NCBI GenBank assembly: GCA_007844125.1
Contig: CM017558.1
Coordinates: 54,723,408 to 54,787,407 of the forward strand
Length of the DNA stretch: 64,000 nt
Source of the DNA: Sinonovacula constricta
Taxonomy: Eukaryota; Mollusca; Bivalvia; Cardiida; Solecurtidae
Direction: 5' to 3'
In this document: positions 11,454 through 25,482 of the stretch, piece after piece
How positions within the stretch are numbered: position 1 is the first letter of the stretch
Layout: each line of letters starts with the position of its first letter
Program-made: the position numbers and the translations under genes
Notes under the pieces: generated by a model
The model's database searches: none
Seen by the model: only the letters and a program-made list of their open reading frames with translations
Told to the model about the DNA's origin: nothing

Positions 11454-14400
11454 TGTCTTATCCTTACTTTATGCCTATCTTCGCATTTTTCTTACCAGAC
11501 TACGTTTATGGAACCTAACGCGGTGCAAAATTCTATAAATTAAATTCATTAAAACTGTTCTTAAATAATGTAAGTTATATTATTAGTCAAATTATCACTA
11601 GGAAGGAATGAGCCACCAATCTACCATACTACAGAGTGTCTTATTCCCTGTCGGTGGTAAGTATGTTGATGCCAATAAAATCATTGAGCCCAGATATATG
11701 TGCAGGACTGAGTCAGATCAACATAAGAACTATACACATAACCATGCGTTCCCCTATACAAACTTATATAAATTCAATACAGGTAACGTATCGTCGAAAG
11801 CAGTCAACGAAACAGCAGATTTGGGTTTTTTTTTTATTTCATCCTCTCTACTGCATTACAAAAGACTGGGCTGAGCTCTTATTCTTCTATGCAGAGTTAT
11901 CGTTTGTTTTTCTGACATGTACCGCATTAACAGTCTCTCGCTCATTACGATTCTTAACGTAAAAGATAGACTTTTATTATGTTTTTGAAGGTTTATGTCT
12001 ATTGTACTCTTGTTAATTAAATCAAATAAACATTTAATTTGGTATGAAAACTTTAGAGTTCTGGTATAATTTAGCAATAACTGTGGATTATTTCGGCACT
12101 TTTTACCAGAGACAGGTATTCGCCAACAACAACACCGTATATTTAAAACATACACGTAGACCCTAAAACAACATAAATGATAAAACTGACATCATTTACT
12201 TAAACAATATCAAAGAATTCTTCCGTGTCCCATCTATTTTAAAGGCTTAGTTTGTAGCCAAATTTCACCTTCTGTTTTCAAAATACCAACCCACGTTTGA
12301 CTTCACACTAACAGACGAGCTCTAAAGTACGCTGGGCCCATAACAGAGGTTAATAATGTAAAGAGCTGACAGTGAAGCATAGTGCTGGGTTCTATGGGTT
12401 TTATGGTGCCTTGCATTTTATGTAATATGGATTCTGTAGGAAAGGGAATAAAATCGACATTGTATTTCTGGAACGGTATATTAAGAGATCTTGATACATT
12501 TGTCTGGGGAGGATACTCGGAAAATATTCATAGCATTCAATTAACTCTCATCTGTCCGAGCGTTGTTTCTCGATTTTTACGTTGTTGTTTCCAAACTGAT
12601 AGACAAAACACGTGGATAATAAAAGATAAAACTATTTTCATGATGCATGCAATATGATTGCAAATGAAATTAGTTCTTCAGTATTTGTAAGCATACACGT
12701 GTTGTTGTGGGAATACATTTTCATCTTAGATCAAGCAGTTAATCATTAATGAAGCTTTCCGAAAATCTAGAAATTCCGATATGGTATAATTTACGGAAAC
12801 GTTATAAAAAGTCTGTTTAATTTGTTTATTTTTCAGATTGGTCTTAGAAATCCGGACGAAATCGTTATAGAACGTCTAGCGATCATGTTTGGTTTCCTCG
12901 TCGCGTGATAGCAAAACTGCTTTCTTAAATCTGATAGCAAATAAAGTAGAGGAATATCGTTTTAAAGTGGAATTATCCGGATGCCGTCGTCTCCATTTCG
13001 CATTAGATTAAATCCCTATTTTCACAATACTTTATTTAGGTTTTATGAGTTCCAGATACGCACCTCCTGATCTATTTTATATAAGATTTACAGTATAAAA
13101 ATATACAAATAGATTAAAACAACCATCAGTAAGCACCAGTATTTGGAGAAAATATATGAAAAAATCTATTAGCAAGAAATAATCAGTACAATTCTTAAAA
13201 TGATCAGTCTATAATTGTCGAATCGTTTATCCTTTTTGTGTACGTCTGACTGTCAAAGCACTGAGGTGCGTTCATGAACCACCGCCATGTTCGATCATCG
13301 AAGATTGATCTCTAGAATCGAATCGTGCATGTATGGCTGACAATGCCAATCGTTCCAAGCACTACCACTTTCTAAAAGCATTCTATATCCATGACCGAGC
13401 ATGTATTGAACATTAAATTATGTTGTTAGCGTGTAGGCTAGGAGGAAATTAATCTTACTTTCAATGGTTCCAAATCTGTGTACTCTTGCATGGACCATGA
13501 TTAGAAAGAGGCAGTGTTAAAATGCTTCATTAAATCGTAGAAAATCTGGTGAGACACGAAACATTTGTCTAGAATTGTAATTAAAGATTTAATATTGACA
13601 GCAATTGATTACTTTTAAATAAAATATAGCTATTTAAAAAGACGGTCTAGTTCAGCTTTCTTTTTTATTGTTTGTTTTTTAAAAAGTTTATAATTGCAAT
13701 TTTATTTTGCATCTGTCGTTCATGCACACGTTTAAAATGATAAATATTTTCTGTCTGAAGTGTTATGTCAAATTATATTTCTGAAATGTTGTAAGGTTTC
13801 ATAAATAAACGTGTTGAGGGTGCCGTCGCAAAAGCCTATGGTTATGTTATCTTTAACTTTTATTTAACGGTAGTATGTTTTGAAAATGTTCATGAATTTT
13901 GTCTGCATTGTTATTTCTTCATTTAAGACGGCTTGTATAAGAGGAAAGAAAAAACGCGTTGTTGTTTGCTCAAATTTAACAACTTTACCACTCCAGCAAA
14001 AATGGCTGTTTAAGCGTACCTTTTGTGTTCTCATTTATAAACACAAAAACTATTCAAAGAGGAAGTATATGGTAATGATGAATTATTTAAAAGCATGTTC
14101 TTTCCTGAAGTACCACGCTCGTTCCACAAAGATACCGTTTTTAGTAACATTCATCCATGTTGACTGGTCGAGATTATGTCTCTGACACAATATGTGGTTT
14201 CTTTAATGCACTACGGTGATGCAAACTCAGTATTAATTTTAACACATGGATAATAAAAAACAGACTAGAAGAAAAAAATATTTTTGCTTTTCGGAGAACG
14301 GCACTTTTACTTTGTAATGTTTAAAACGTTAAAACATTTGTCGAGTTTTACAAAAACGCATACAACACACAATTGTATGACACTAAAACATAGAGAGCAG

Positions 14401-14848
14401 TTTAATCATTTTTATATATATACATGATGACACCTCGAATATTCCCAGACATCTTAAGACGTCCGCATATAATAAATAATAAGTACATAACGTGGCTAAT
14501 TAAAGATACGAAGACTCATGTCGTTTAAAAGTGAAATATTCCACAACTCGCTATTAGATAAAATAATAAAAATGTAATGGAATTCTTCTTTTGTCATTAT
14601 TTCCTTATGATGGCTTTAAAAACTTCTTACGATTATATTTTGTATTATATATCTTTCATACAAGCTATCTGAATGTTTCACCGTTTATGGTAATTATAGA
14701 TTGCCTAAGACATTTTTATTACAAGTTCAATCGCATTTAAATATCGCAATGCTGAAGCATGTCAAGCCATATTTATCGAGAATGTTTGTCAGTAGTACCA
14801 CATTTTGGCAAAATTGCAAATTTATTCAAAAGTGCGAGGACCTTTAAG

Positions 14849-14949
14849 CCTCTGGAGCTGGTCAATTTATCAAATCAGAATGTCATTTTTGTCACGGAGA
14901 TATTGAACTGGAAGATTATCATGATGGAACTGAAAGGCGACCAGAGTAG
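14849..14949 (+). pseudogene. Possible decayed exon, unit 2 copy
   Basis: Counterpart of 860-961. The AG before the frame is kept (ttaag instead of attag) although the neighbouring bases changed, and the same TAG ends it. A cysteine pair (ECHFCHG) is present here and is altered in unit 1. A competing 93-codon frame runs over the same bases from 14759. Confidence 0.2.
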
Positions 14950-15832
14950 ACTAAATTCGTTCACTTGTATGATTTCTTTGAAAATGATAATTGGTCACCA
15001 TACAACTGTTGATGCTTTGATAAAACTGAGCATAGTTTAACAGACAACCTGGTATCTGTAAATGAGATATATTGTGACAGCTGAGGCAGGCAGGCTAGAT
15101 CAGGATGTTTTTTACGTAACAGAAAACATTTAGAGGTATTTGGTAGAATTATGCTGGAAATATGGCTTCATTGCATAATACATAAAACAAATACAAATAT
15201 AAGTATAAGTGAGTATAAAGAAGTATTTGTGAAGCCAACCACTTGTGTAAGAAACCGAAAGTAAAGGTAGGAAACAAGAAATGAAAAGATTATCCATACT
15301 ATTTTTTATTTAACTACAGCGACTTGTTTATGTATTAAGAAAGACAATTGTACCATGAAGGGACCACACGGCCCAGACTACTCTTTACATGTTACGCTTG
15401 ATTGTCTCGACATTTACGACTCTTTCAGCCTTACTCTGAGCCTAAATTTTACAACTATTTTACAGATATACTTAGAAATATATTTACCATCTACTGAGCA
15501 AATATCAGATTTAATTAGCTCGTAATCTCTTTATTGCATTCCATATACTTGGCAAAGCTGCCAGGAGGCTGGTTTCTTCCATTTTCTGTTACTTAATTCC
15601 CCGATTTAAACAATTTTCTGTTGCGTAAACCTTCAACCGATTCGATTTTTATTGTTGCAGGCAGCTTCTGTATTCCGAAAATCTGAAGTCAGGAGGGAAA
15701 TCGCTCTAGAGAAAGGATGTCTGCATATCTCGTCTCCAATTTTCAAATAATCCAATGTCGTTGATTTTTAAATAAATTTATTTCATTTTTTTGTCTTTCA
15801 TGAAATATGTTTCTTGGGAAAGTTTCCTGACA

Positions 15833-16048
15833 ATGGTTGACAATGTGAGAACACAGATCAGTGATTACTTATCACCAAGCGACAACATGTACATCCTCAT
15901 AAAATATGGGATTTTGTCACAAAATCATTTGAAAAAATATGGAATAAGGACCCTTGATGGAATTAATGGACCGGATGTTAGATTGGAACATGCAAATTTG
16001 AGGGTAAACTCTTTAAAGTCCAGGAACAAATTTAGATCACTCGTATAA
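15833..16048 (+). CDS. Short unrecognised frame (71 aa), unit 2
   Basis: Counterpart of 1956-2171, open over the same 71 codons. It can be extended upstream to an ATG at 15791 only because a ~60-bp segment present in units 1 and 3 is missing here, so 15833 is the comparable start. Several amino acids differ from unit 1. Not recognised. Confidence 0.15.
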   Translation: MVDNVRTQISDYLSPSDNMYILIKYGILSQNHLKKYGIRTLDGINGPDVRLEHANLRVNSLKSRNKFRSLV

Positions 16049-16200
16049 ACATCTTATATAGTTCGTAAAGTAAGACTTCCTTTAAGCATCCTTTAAACTA
16101 TTTCTAATTCACCTACGAGTCTTGTATTTTATTGAATGTTTCACCTTTTCTCAAAATGTGTATATTTTATACAAATTAGCTTAATTGTACACCTTTTTTA

Positions 16201-16320
16201 CGAAACCGTCAGAGGACTGAAACCTATATCCATCTTAGAAAAACCGAAGATGGATGTGCAGAGATAGAAAATCGACCTTATTGCTGCTACCTGACAAATC
16301 GGTGCAAACTACAAATGTAG
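16201..16320 (+). CDS. Candidate cysteine-rich C-terminal exon, unit 2
   Basis: Counterpart of 2324-2443, ending at TAG 16318-16320. Against unit 1 I count four amino-acid changes and one silent change, all before the CC motif. The 14 C-terminal residues are identical. The possible acceptor AG is kept. Confidence 0.25.
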   Translation, partial: RNRQRTETYIHLRKTEDGCAEIENRPYCCYLTNRCKLQM

Positions 16321-18631
16321 TTTAATTATATATGCCTAGTTTTATGTCGAAATTCGTATTGTAAATCAGACCTTTTTTGCCTTAGAATTATCATTTTGAG
16401 AATCATTGAATACTAGCTTCCACATTAAGACACAAGAGCAACAATAAAAGTAGTAAAGCTCTGTATGACGTAGGACCCTTAAATAAGCAATGATTATCCC
16501 AGATAAGAGTCATTGACAGGAAACCATAGACGACATCTGTATACTGATTTTATGTTCATTTATCGGAGAGTTTATTTTTAATCGAATCATGTACGTTAAA
16601 CCTGGCAATATTCAAGAGCACATCCGTTTTAAGCCGCGGACATCTTTATTAAAACTCAAGTGATTTCTCTTGTAAGCCTATCGACTAGGCGGAAGTTATT
16701 GTAACTTCTCACTTGTTGTAACATCTTTCAACGCTGGTCAGAAGCGTGGAGTGTTTGCATGCTTAACTGAGATTGAGGAACAGCTATAAAAACGACTGAC
16801 ATGATTGAAATGATAAACATGTCTAGATTTGAGATTCCAATATATACTTGAGGGGTTTTAACATTAATATACGAGCGTAAATTGAAATATTGATCACTAG
16901 TTTTGTTTGTCGCAGTTTGGATAGATTTTATGCGCACGTGAGGATATTTGTAGTTGTTTCAAATATAAGTTTAATTAAGGATTGAATGTTATTTTTATTA
17001 GATTCATCGCTTATTGTGATAATAAACAGTGCATGTCTTTAATCTTTATGTACATTAGAAGTTTGAAGTTAGAAAACTGGCGTTTCTTTCCAAGATGAAA
17101 TACACAAGTTAATAATCAGAACTTATAATTACAACTTATTACTCATTTTTAAAGTGCCAGTTTTTAAAAATATTGAAGGAATATATGGTAACTATTTTCC
17201 CCACATATACGTTCTACTTATCACCGACAGAAACCGACACGAGTCTTTTATCTCGTTTTGGTCTATGAAATCTGTCTTCAAGACCAAATCGAATATGTAT
17301 CCTACAGAGTTAAAATATTGTGTACTTGTAAGTTAATTTCAAGCCCTAAGCTTTGATTTGCTTCCATGGTTGCCTGATCATGGTGTCCAGAAGCTTACGT
17401 GGGCGCTAATTTTCTTAAATAAATTAATTAAAGGGGCTAAATATAGTGTATAAAATGTTTCCTTTAATGTTTTTAACATAATGTATAGTTGACGTGAAAT
17501 GTTTTATGTAAAATTACGACTTTCGTGATCGACAAAGACCGTTTCACCGCGGCGATTACACGGAATATGGGAAAAGAACTGTCTACGAAACCATTCAAAA
17601 GGAACGTCTAGGCAAGGGTAAATTCCACAGGATTAAGTTTATGCAGATGGAAAAATAAAACGAAATGTACATTTGAAACCAAGGTAGTTCATAGTTTCTG
17701 GTTTATATTTCTTCTGAAAGAATAATATTCGTATATCATCAATTTTAGAATGTCTGTATCTCCATACAGTGTGCAGGCTAAATGGAAAAAGGACCACGAT
17801 ATAAAACACCAACAGGATAATACCAATTTCGTCTAAATGATTTAATCTGTTCTCGTTTGTTTCATTTATCTATCCTTTGCCCTGTAGTCCTCTGTCGGGA
17901 AGTATATTCCTGTTCCAAACTTTTGCGGAGATCGATCCAGATACATTAAAGAAAATAATACTGGTGGATATACAGTGAAAATATGCGATGCCCTCTGGGT
18001 GTTGCTATATTTTTTTTAATTTGAAAAAAATAAGATAAAGACAAAGAATTTCACACAAATGACATTCAGTGGTGAAAAATACTAAGACCACTCACTATGC
18101 TGACTGACCATTCCAAGATGGTAACTGTTGGTTTTTCTCTGTGCGTCCTGTCTCAGCGTTTTTGTCACTTTACAATAGATAGCACTTTCCTTTACATAAA
18201 AACAGAGTAAACCAAACAGTTACGGCATTGAAAAGGTCAGCCAGCAAAATGACAGTCTGTGGTGCTTAAACCGGATAATAGAGCTCGAAATTCATATTTT
18301 ATACCTACTTAAAATAAGTACCATTATGCGACGTCATAAAACTTAAATATAGAGACGTAAATTAAAAATATAATGTCCAAATTTTTATTTGCAGGAGAAA
18401 GTATCATTGTTGTTAGAGCATCCATTTAAAATACCAGATTATTATACATGGATAGATATTATTTATTAAAATCAGAAACCAAAAGCATGTCGATCACAAT
18501 TAGATGCTAATAGTTGTACAGGTAGGAACGGGCTGTCAGCTATTGTAAAAGGAATGTACAAGTTCTGTTCGTTATATAACAAACTGACCTCAAATAAACG
18601 CAATAAATTCTAAACACTATGCTGTAAATTA

Positions 18632-18719
18632 TTTATTTATCTATCCACTTTTTATTGTTTGTGTATTATTTTTTTATTTATTTATTTATTTATTTATTCA
18701 TTTATTTATTTATTTATTA
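18632..18719 (+). repeat. (ATTT)n microsatellite, unit 2
   Basis: Counterpart of the unit 1 tetranucleotide run, shorter and with an internal 'ttca' interruption. Confidence 0.88.
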
Positions 18720-19719
18720 ATGACGCATTTACTTAACAACGAACTATTACCTTTGTGCACAAAAGACGCCTAGATATACATCATGGCGATGTTTGCCGTC
18801 TGATAAAACGGTCGGAGTGTCAAACAATTATATAGAAATATGTACATTGAATATTATGCAATACGTATTAATAACATTGTATAATTCAAGGGACGATATG
18901 TTTTCCAAAAATGGTGACATCGGACTGTGTACGAACCTTTTTAGATAAGTGACCACATAGAAACTGATCACTGATTTCAAAACTATTTATATGGTCATCG
19001 AAATAACGAATTAAAGGCAAGAGAGGATAATATAATAATGGTTTCTTTGACATAAACTTTACAAAAGTCTAAATTATTATGTATAATTCACAAGGTTCAG
19101 TTGTGTCAGATTTTATACTATTTTAAATCCAACAAATCATGTTACGCAAATGCTTGATAATAGTATCAGTGTGCTTTATTGTTATTCATTATTTATTCAT
19201 TATTGATTTATTTATATTCAGATTTGATTGGGAAAAATGTATATTTAATAACAGACTCATGTTTTTCAACGTTTAAATCAAGATCATAAATGTTTAAGCC
19301 TGTACCCGTCTTGACAGCTAAACACATAGGAATTTGAAATCATTGCCAAGTTATTAAATTTCGTAATTTAATCTGCCTAAGGAATCATTCTTGATAATTA
19401 TTTAATACCAGTTGTTTAAAACAGTAGCATCGACAACAACACAAAACTGCATAGCACCGCAAGCTGCTTTATTATGTATTGATCATATAATAAATTATAT
19501 GAAAATTATGGACACATTTGGCAAATGCTTTCAGTAAACACTGAATATTGTTCGTGAATTAGTTCCCCGTTTGATCATCAGTGAATAAACTATGGAATAG
19601 GTTCACACCTTGGTAATATGCAATAAACCCGCCGTTCCAAGCAGATATGTTTTAATTAGAAAACACAAGTGCATCATCATGTTAGCGGAAATTAATTTTA
19701 CAGTGTCAGTCCTTCTCGA

Positions 19720-19917
19720 ATGAGTCTGATTAAAAGCGTGCCTGGTTCGCATTTTGATTCAAGGAAATCTATCAACTTATGTGATATGCGCTACAACTGT
19801 CCAGAAGACATTTCAATATGTAATTGTATAAAGCATAGACAGAAATTGATTATAGTAAAATGGGACAGAAAAAGCAATACAATTCATATTAAATATCAAA
19901 TTAAGTTAATCTATTAA
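19720..19917 (+). CDS. Short unrecognised frame (65 aa), unit 2
   Basis: Counterpart of 5881-6078 with the same length. Differences from unit 1 mostly change amino acids. The cysteines are kept. Confidence 0.17.
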   Translation: MSLIKSVPGSHFDSRKSINLCDMRYNCPEDISICNCIKHRQKLIIVKWDRKSNTIHIKYQIKLIY

Positions 19918-21075
19918 CTATTCCATAATGTGTGTTGGAATGATTGGCTTGTCCCACTTGTATCAGGTTAACAGAGAAAACATTTTATGAAAACTGGGCC
20001 AATACAAAAAACAGGACAGAACAGAAATGTAGCGATTTGATTGATGGAAGCAGCAATGACAATACGGTATAACCGATCAATTACTGAAAAATAAAGGCAT
20101 AATTTTGAGAGAATAAATATGAGCAAATTTTTCAGTTATGTTTAGTGTCATGAGAAATAATTTCCTTTTTATTCCTGCATTCTTTTTAAATTTTATTAGA
20201 CAATATTGTTTAACAACTTAATCTTCGATGTTCTTATTATATAGAGGAATGTTAGCATCGATATCATTAATTTCATCTTATATTGATTGTACACGACATG
20301 GGAAAAACACGCTGTTGATCTCATTGCTTTTTACACGTTTAACAATACAATCACTCCAATAAAATGACACTGTGATTATTTAAAGATCATTTTCCCATCC
20401 ATACAGTATCTACAAACTTCCAGCAAATAGTGTGACAACGACAACAGGTGGGTTTAATATCATACATGAGGGGCTTCTATTATATGACCGATGTTTGGTA
20501 GATTTCTCGTACTAAATCTTTTTACAATGTAGGTCAACTAAAGTCCGCCCATGACAGAATGAGAGCTTTTCAATTAATGTTAAGGGCTACTAAATCGGAA
20601 CGCATGTAAATTACCTTCTGTCTACACAATGTTGCAAGATTAGCTTACTTTTCAGATGAATGGTTACGTTATTCGTGAATAAAAGATTAATTATACGAAG
20701 TATCTTATGAATAACAAATATAATAAAATATTGATACATATGCATAAGATTGAACTATACGCCCCTGGCAGAATGGATAATCAACAAACTTTAACTCCAC
20801 CACCCCTTTGTCCATTATTTCCAAATCATGAATGAGCATGATGGAAATTCAGCTAAAATGACTTTGACTTCACAGCTTATATTGGATGACCATGTAACGA
20901 TATTTCAAAAGTAAGAGACCACGTGGTTTTCATATTTTAAAACTGTTCAACGTGGCTCATATAAGAAATACATTTTTGTAATGACGGGTGGGCCGTTATG
21001 CATTACTTTTCACATGGATATAGTGCGCGATAAACAGTAAGAAAAAAATATTCAAACTTTTGACTGCTATGTGTT

Positions 21076-21300
21076 TTAGACTAATGACATCAATAACCAG
21101 TGGAAGCAATGGGAAATCATAATTTCCTTACATTGATAACGTTCGAGCCAATGACGTTTTTCAGAAATGTACTTATTTAAAATGTCTCCTGATTGAAGTA
21201 TGTGCCACTGTAGGTAGTTTTTTAATTTATCTAATTTAGACAAAAATGGTTGCTTTCTGGCGAGACATTGCAGCGATTCGAAATCGTTTAGATTTCCCAT
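21076..21300 (-). CDS. Short unrecognised frame (74 aa), unit 2
   Basis: Counterpart of 7249-7473. Same start and length, with seven or so replacements and no frame break. Not recognised. Confidence 0.15.
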   Translation of the reverse strand: MGNLNDFESLQCLARKQPFLSKLDKLKNYLQWHILQSGDILNKYISEKRHWLERYQCKEIMISHCFHWLLMSLV

Positions 21301-22017
21301 AAGAAAACTTTATCAAATTATAGAACCAATTGGAAGAAAACAGACGGCTTTGACGGGTCTAGGATGTTGCGTGGAGAACGCTTTCGAACAGAATCATTTG
21401 TTTTGTTGCTTTCCGTAAGACAGTTATTGTTATTTTTCCGTCAAGCAGCACGTAAAACCAGACAAAATGTTCCTTTTTATCTCTGTGTTCACCACTTCGT
21501 CGTTTCTTGTGATTAATAACTATAAAATACATTATAATAGGTAAATAGCTTTTAACAAGATTTAACAGCATTCCCAAAATAAAATTGATTAGTGTCTGTG
21601 CTTTAATGTTTTGAATTTACTTTTCGTCTGATAAAAATGATTTCCAGAGACTATTCGATTATAAAACCAAAAATGTGTTATAGAATATGAATATACTGTC
21701 TTTGCTGATGATTCTCCAATATGGAAAAAATCATCGTAATAGGTTATCGTTTAATATATATTTCATAAAACTCAATATATGTTAAATGTAAATATTTGAA
21801 TAAGGCCAATGTCAGACGGTTTTCAGTACGGTTTCTTGTCCGAAAAAACTATCGAAAAGTTTAAATAACCAAGAATATTAGCTGCATAGAAATACTTAAG
21901 TTTTTTTCTTTCTTGTAAACTTTTCAGTTTTATGATAAACCACTCTTGCATTTGTTAATAATCAAAGATGAGTTGATACATTTTTAATTACTAAACTTCT
22001 GTTCTATTCTGTTCTGT

Positions 22018-23055
22018 TAATTGGCGCTCAGACTTATCGACACCAGCTGAAACAATTGTTGCTTGTTTGCTCGTCTGCAAAATGCTGGACGATGAAACTT
22101 TAGAAGTAGTGATTCAATATACTCGTAGCACTGAAATATACGTGAGGTCAACAAGACATAATATAAGTTTGGGGGAATTTATTCTAATTCTGGTATTGAC
22201 AATCGCAATATAGTTCAATAACATATTAATGTTGGTGGTGTGTAGCTTTTTCAAGGGAGGGTTTGTATTGATATATGTACACTTATTTCACTGGAAGCGA
22301 ATTAGAAAATTGATTAAATAATAAGCAGCATTTCTTATATGCTTTAAAGATAAAATACAATTGTGGTCAGTTTGAACTCTTGTGAATATGTCACTGCAAA
22401 AGATATATGCCAGACTGCGTTTAGGATCCTCCAATGTTTCCCAGCTTATCCTTCATGTGAGTGCCTTCTAGTAAGATGTTGCAAGCAAAGTAAACGTCGC
22501 TTTAGTTACATGTAACATTTAATAGATCAAATTAGGGAAATCAGCATAAGCTTACACCTTAACCACCGTCATAAAGTGTTTGTTGAGAGTGATTGTAGAT
22601 TAAAAAAAGTGCTGGCTAATATTCTAACAATACTATACCGCATAACGACTTTACACAGCATTGCAAACACAATATTGTGTGTAACACGGGTCATTTTAAC
22701 GTTAAAGTAGTCATTCCTTAGTTTAAATGATGCTAGAATAGGATAGAATTGTTCATAGCAAAGCGATGAGGAAAAGGTCAACAGAACACTGGGATGCGTT
22801 CATGAAAGAGTTCCACGTTCATATACGGTGACTGAGCTGTCCAACCAAATTATGCATAAATTTGCTTTCTGACGTACAATGGATATTCTATTTTAAGCAG
22901 GTGTATTTTGAAGTTTTATTTATGTCAATAGCGTATCAACACAGGGAAATTGAATTTATCTGCGGTGCGCCGGTGGTTATGTCTGGAGTGTTCCTTCACC
23001 AAAAAGTAGTAGACGTTGCCAGTATTACCATAATTGTGCTAAGTGATATGTAACA
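22018..23055 (+). repeat. ~1-kb segment present in unit 2, partial in unit 3, absent in unit 1
   Basis: Between 'tctgttctgtt' and 'aaacaacaacaac' unit 2 carries about 1 kb that unit 1 lacks (junction near 8179). Unit 3 retains only the first ~340 bp (36025-36370). It is either an insertion or, more likely, ancestral sequence lost twice. Besides the frame at 22082-22213 it holds a 63-codon frame at 22862-23053, which I do not recognise. Confidence 0.7.
22082..22213 (+). CDS. Short frame with hydrophobic C-terminus, unit 2
   Basis: A 43-codon frame starting MLDDETLEVV and ending in a hydrophobic run GEFILILVLTIAI. The same frame in unit 3 is longer upstream (36012-36233). Comparing the two I count about a dozen replacements and one silent change, which does not support purifying selection. 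It could be an exon remnant with a membrane-anchor-like end. No family is recognised. Confidence 0.18.
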   Translation: MLDDETLEVVIQYTRSTEIYVRSTRHNISLGEFILILVLTIAI

Positions 23056-24198
23056 AACAACAACAACACCATAAACTATCCGCGGTCAGTAACATTTCAA
23101 ACATCTTCTTTCAAATCTGATCGAACAAATGCAGGGACCGGGAGATGTATCAAACAAATATTTTCAAATTAATAACTTTTGATATTTCAGAGGTATGATT
23201 CCACGGCATACCTACACAGTTGTAACTACCGGTAGTGTTACTAACTTAATATTCGAATCATTTATTCGTAAATAAAGAAAAAAACACTATTTCAATAAAT
23301 TATATAAACGTTTTTGTAAGCCCGTCTTTGTACGCTGTCCTTTATTTTTTTACTGTATTTTATTGATTTCCATTACTGTTTCGGCTCATAATTTAAATGA
23401 GGTGATACGATTTTTCAAGTGTAATTTTATATATATCACGTCACATTTTCTATCGTCTTATCGAACTGAATAGAACCAAAATTGTCCAGTCATAACACTG
23501 CTTAAAAAATCCATACTCTTAAGCGTGGAGACTAGAAGTATAACAATGGCAGCGCCACAATCGTAAAACAGCTTTATCATTGGACTGAAATCTTCATCGC
23601 ATTATGAAGCGACCAATGAAATAGCATTACCGGAAACGGCGAAAAGTAAACTAAATATCCCACGGAAGATAAATGAAGACTAACGGAATCTCAGGCCTGA
23701 ACTATCATACTTATCTTTTAAATACATGCTATAGAAGATTTCTTATTGTTGAATATGATTTCAAGGATGACAGCAGAGATAACGATGTGCACATTGATTT
23801 ATCTTGCAGACAGCGGATTTAGAAACAACCTGACTGCGTGGTTGAAGGCTTGATTAAATCATAGATAAAATATATAGACATTTAACGGGATTTAACGAGA
23901 CAAGTCTGCATATTGATTGTCTTTCAGAAAGTTTTACTTTTTATTTTTATTAAAACAAAATGTCTAAAAGATTGTAATAAATATAAGTAAAAAGAATATA
24001 ACTGTTGAAAATTCATTTGTTTCATTTTCCATTTTGGTCGACATTTGTATACAATATTAATGACTATAAAGTATAATACTTTACATGTATTACAATTTTT
24101 TTATATGTGCAGCTTCATACATTGTAATTAAATCTATTTCAATTACAAAACAATATTCATGGTTGTGTTTGTTTCAGTCGCAATCCTTTTTTTCGATT

Positions 24199-24276
24199 TC
24201 GCCTGAAGCCCAGTGGTTGAATTCGCTGATTTCCTCAGCCCTTTTACAGTGTAGGTTCGAGTCCCGGTCAAGGCGA
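24199..24276 (+). mobile_element. tRNA-derived SINE head, unit 2
   Basis: A 78-nt tRNA-like segment. The first bases (tcgcct) pair with the last (aggcga), an A-box-like GAAGCCCAGTGG lies near the start, and a B-box GGTTCGAGTCC lies near the end. The downstream body (ggaggtcttccag...gatgttagtgctta) is shared by all three units. The D and T arms are degenerate, so this is a retroposon head and not a working tRNA gene. Confidence 0.6.
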
Positions 24277-25482
24277 GAATTTCGTGTGGGAGGTCTTCCA
24301 GATTTTGAACAGCTTTCAGAGATAAAGAAAGCACAAATATACGAGGAATCATGTCTTCTCAAGCTCTTGCGTTCTTGACCAAAGATCCAAGAAAGAAGAC
24401 ACTAATGATGTTAGTGCTTATATGGTCTAGACCAGTTGCAGACTGTTTTATTAGCTAGAATAGTTTTTGGTTTTAAAAGAACTGATAAAAATAATGATCT
24501 TTTTTCTATGACTTCAAGGGCTGAAAATAGACACTTCTTGACAGTTTTAAAATTTGAATGTGAATCGATGGCCATCATTTGTATTTGTATAGAGTTTCAC
24601 TGCTGAAATATATTAAGTAAATGCATTTCTATACAACTAAGACATCTGGCAAATCCACCAAAGTTGTAAGACTCTTTCAAGAGGTTCAAACAATCTTAAG
24701 GACAAAGGTTATGAAATAAAGTGAGAAACTGCGACATAAAATTAATACACACAAATAAAAACAGCTACCACATTGGACGGTCATTCAAAAAAATGAACGA
24801 CGAAAATGCTGCAATAAGCACGAACTAGTATACTTTGTATATTGTGTATAAAGTTAATATAATATAAAGCGACGAGATGATTAAAAAAGAGAGAAAATGC
24901 ATTTTTATAATTTCAATAGTAACCGTGGTGATTGAAATTTGGCATTCGTAATGTAAGAGACTAATATTATCTTCATGTACATGTATGGGGATTAAAACAC
25001 TCTCCTTAAAAGTTAAATATGTCCGTTAAGAAAAATGCACCAGTATGAGATGTGTCGCACTAGTATTATACAGTCGTAATTTTGCCCACGTTGCAAAAAT
25101 CAAGACATAATTATAATACATGTGTGTAATATTATTTTACCTTTCCCAAATTAAACGGTTCTACTAACTCTCAGGGGATCTCAAACATACCTACTCACCT
25201 TTACATTAAGTATATTAAGTGGCTGCACGTGCAAACAATCAATATGTCACCGAGAATCAAACCAAGACCTAACCATTGTATATGGCGCCTATTACAAAAT
25301 TTTATCTTCAAGCATCAATTGGCAAGTTAATTAATTAATCATAATTTGATTATATCTAATTTATATTACAAGCTAACAAAATCGTTTGAGTTTCGGTTCA
25401 CTTGGATCAATTATGAACATCCAGGAATGGCATCGGCAACAATAATTGCTTTCTTCTGTATTGCTTTTACAGGTTAATATTA

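Larger units (their letters stand above)
1..13969 (+). repeat. ~14-kb tandem segmental repeat, unit 1
   Basis: This block recurs, close to identical, starting near 13970 and again near 28601. For example, 'caactttacc' at position 10 reappears at 13980 and 28611. The window opens inside the array, so this unit boundary is arbitrary. The block is AT-rich and has no recognisable protein domain. Unit-specific features are a (TTG)n run at 4289-4339, a long (ATTT)n run near 4801-4870, a 269-bp insertion with target duplication at 9810-10078, and loss of a ~1-kb segment that unit 2 has at 22018-23055. Stretches between the small frames listed separately hold nothing I recognise. Confidence 0.93.

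Noticed and set aside
11608..12155. Frames of 88-108 codons on both strands, repeated at 26072-26591
   Set aside because: Overlapping frames on both strands with no domain. They persist in two units only because the units are recent copies.
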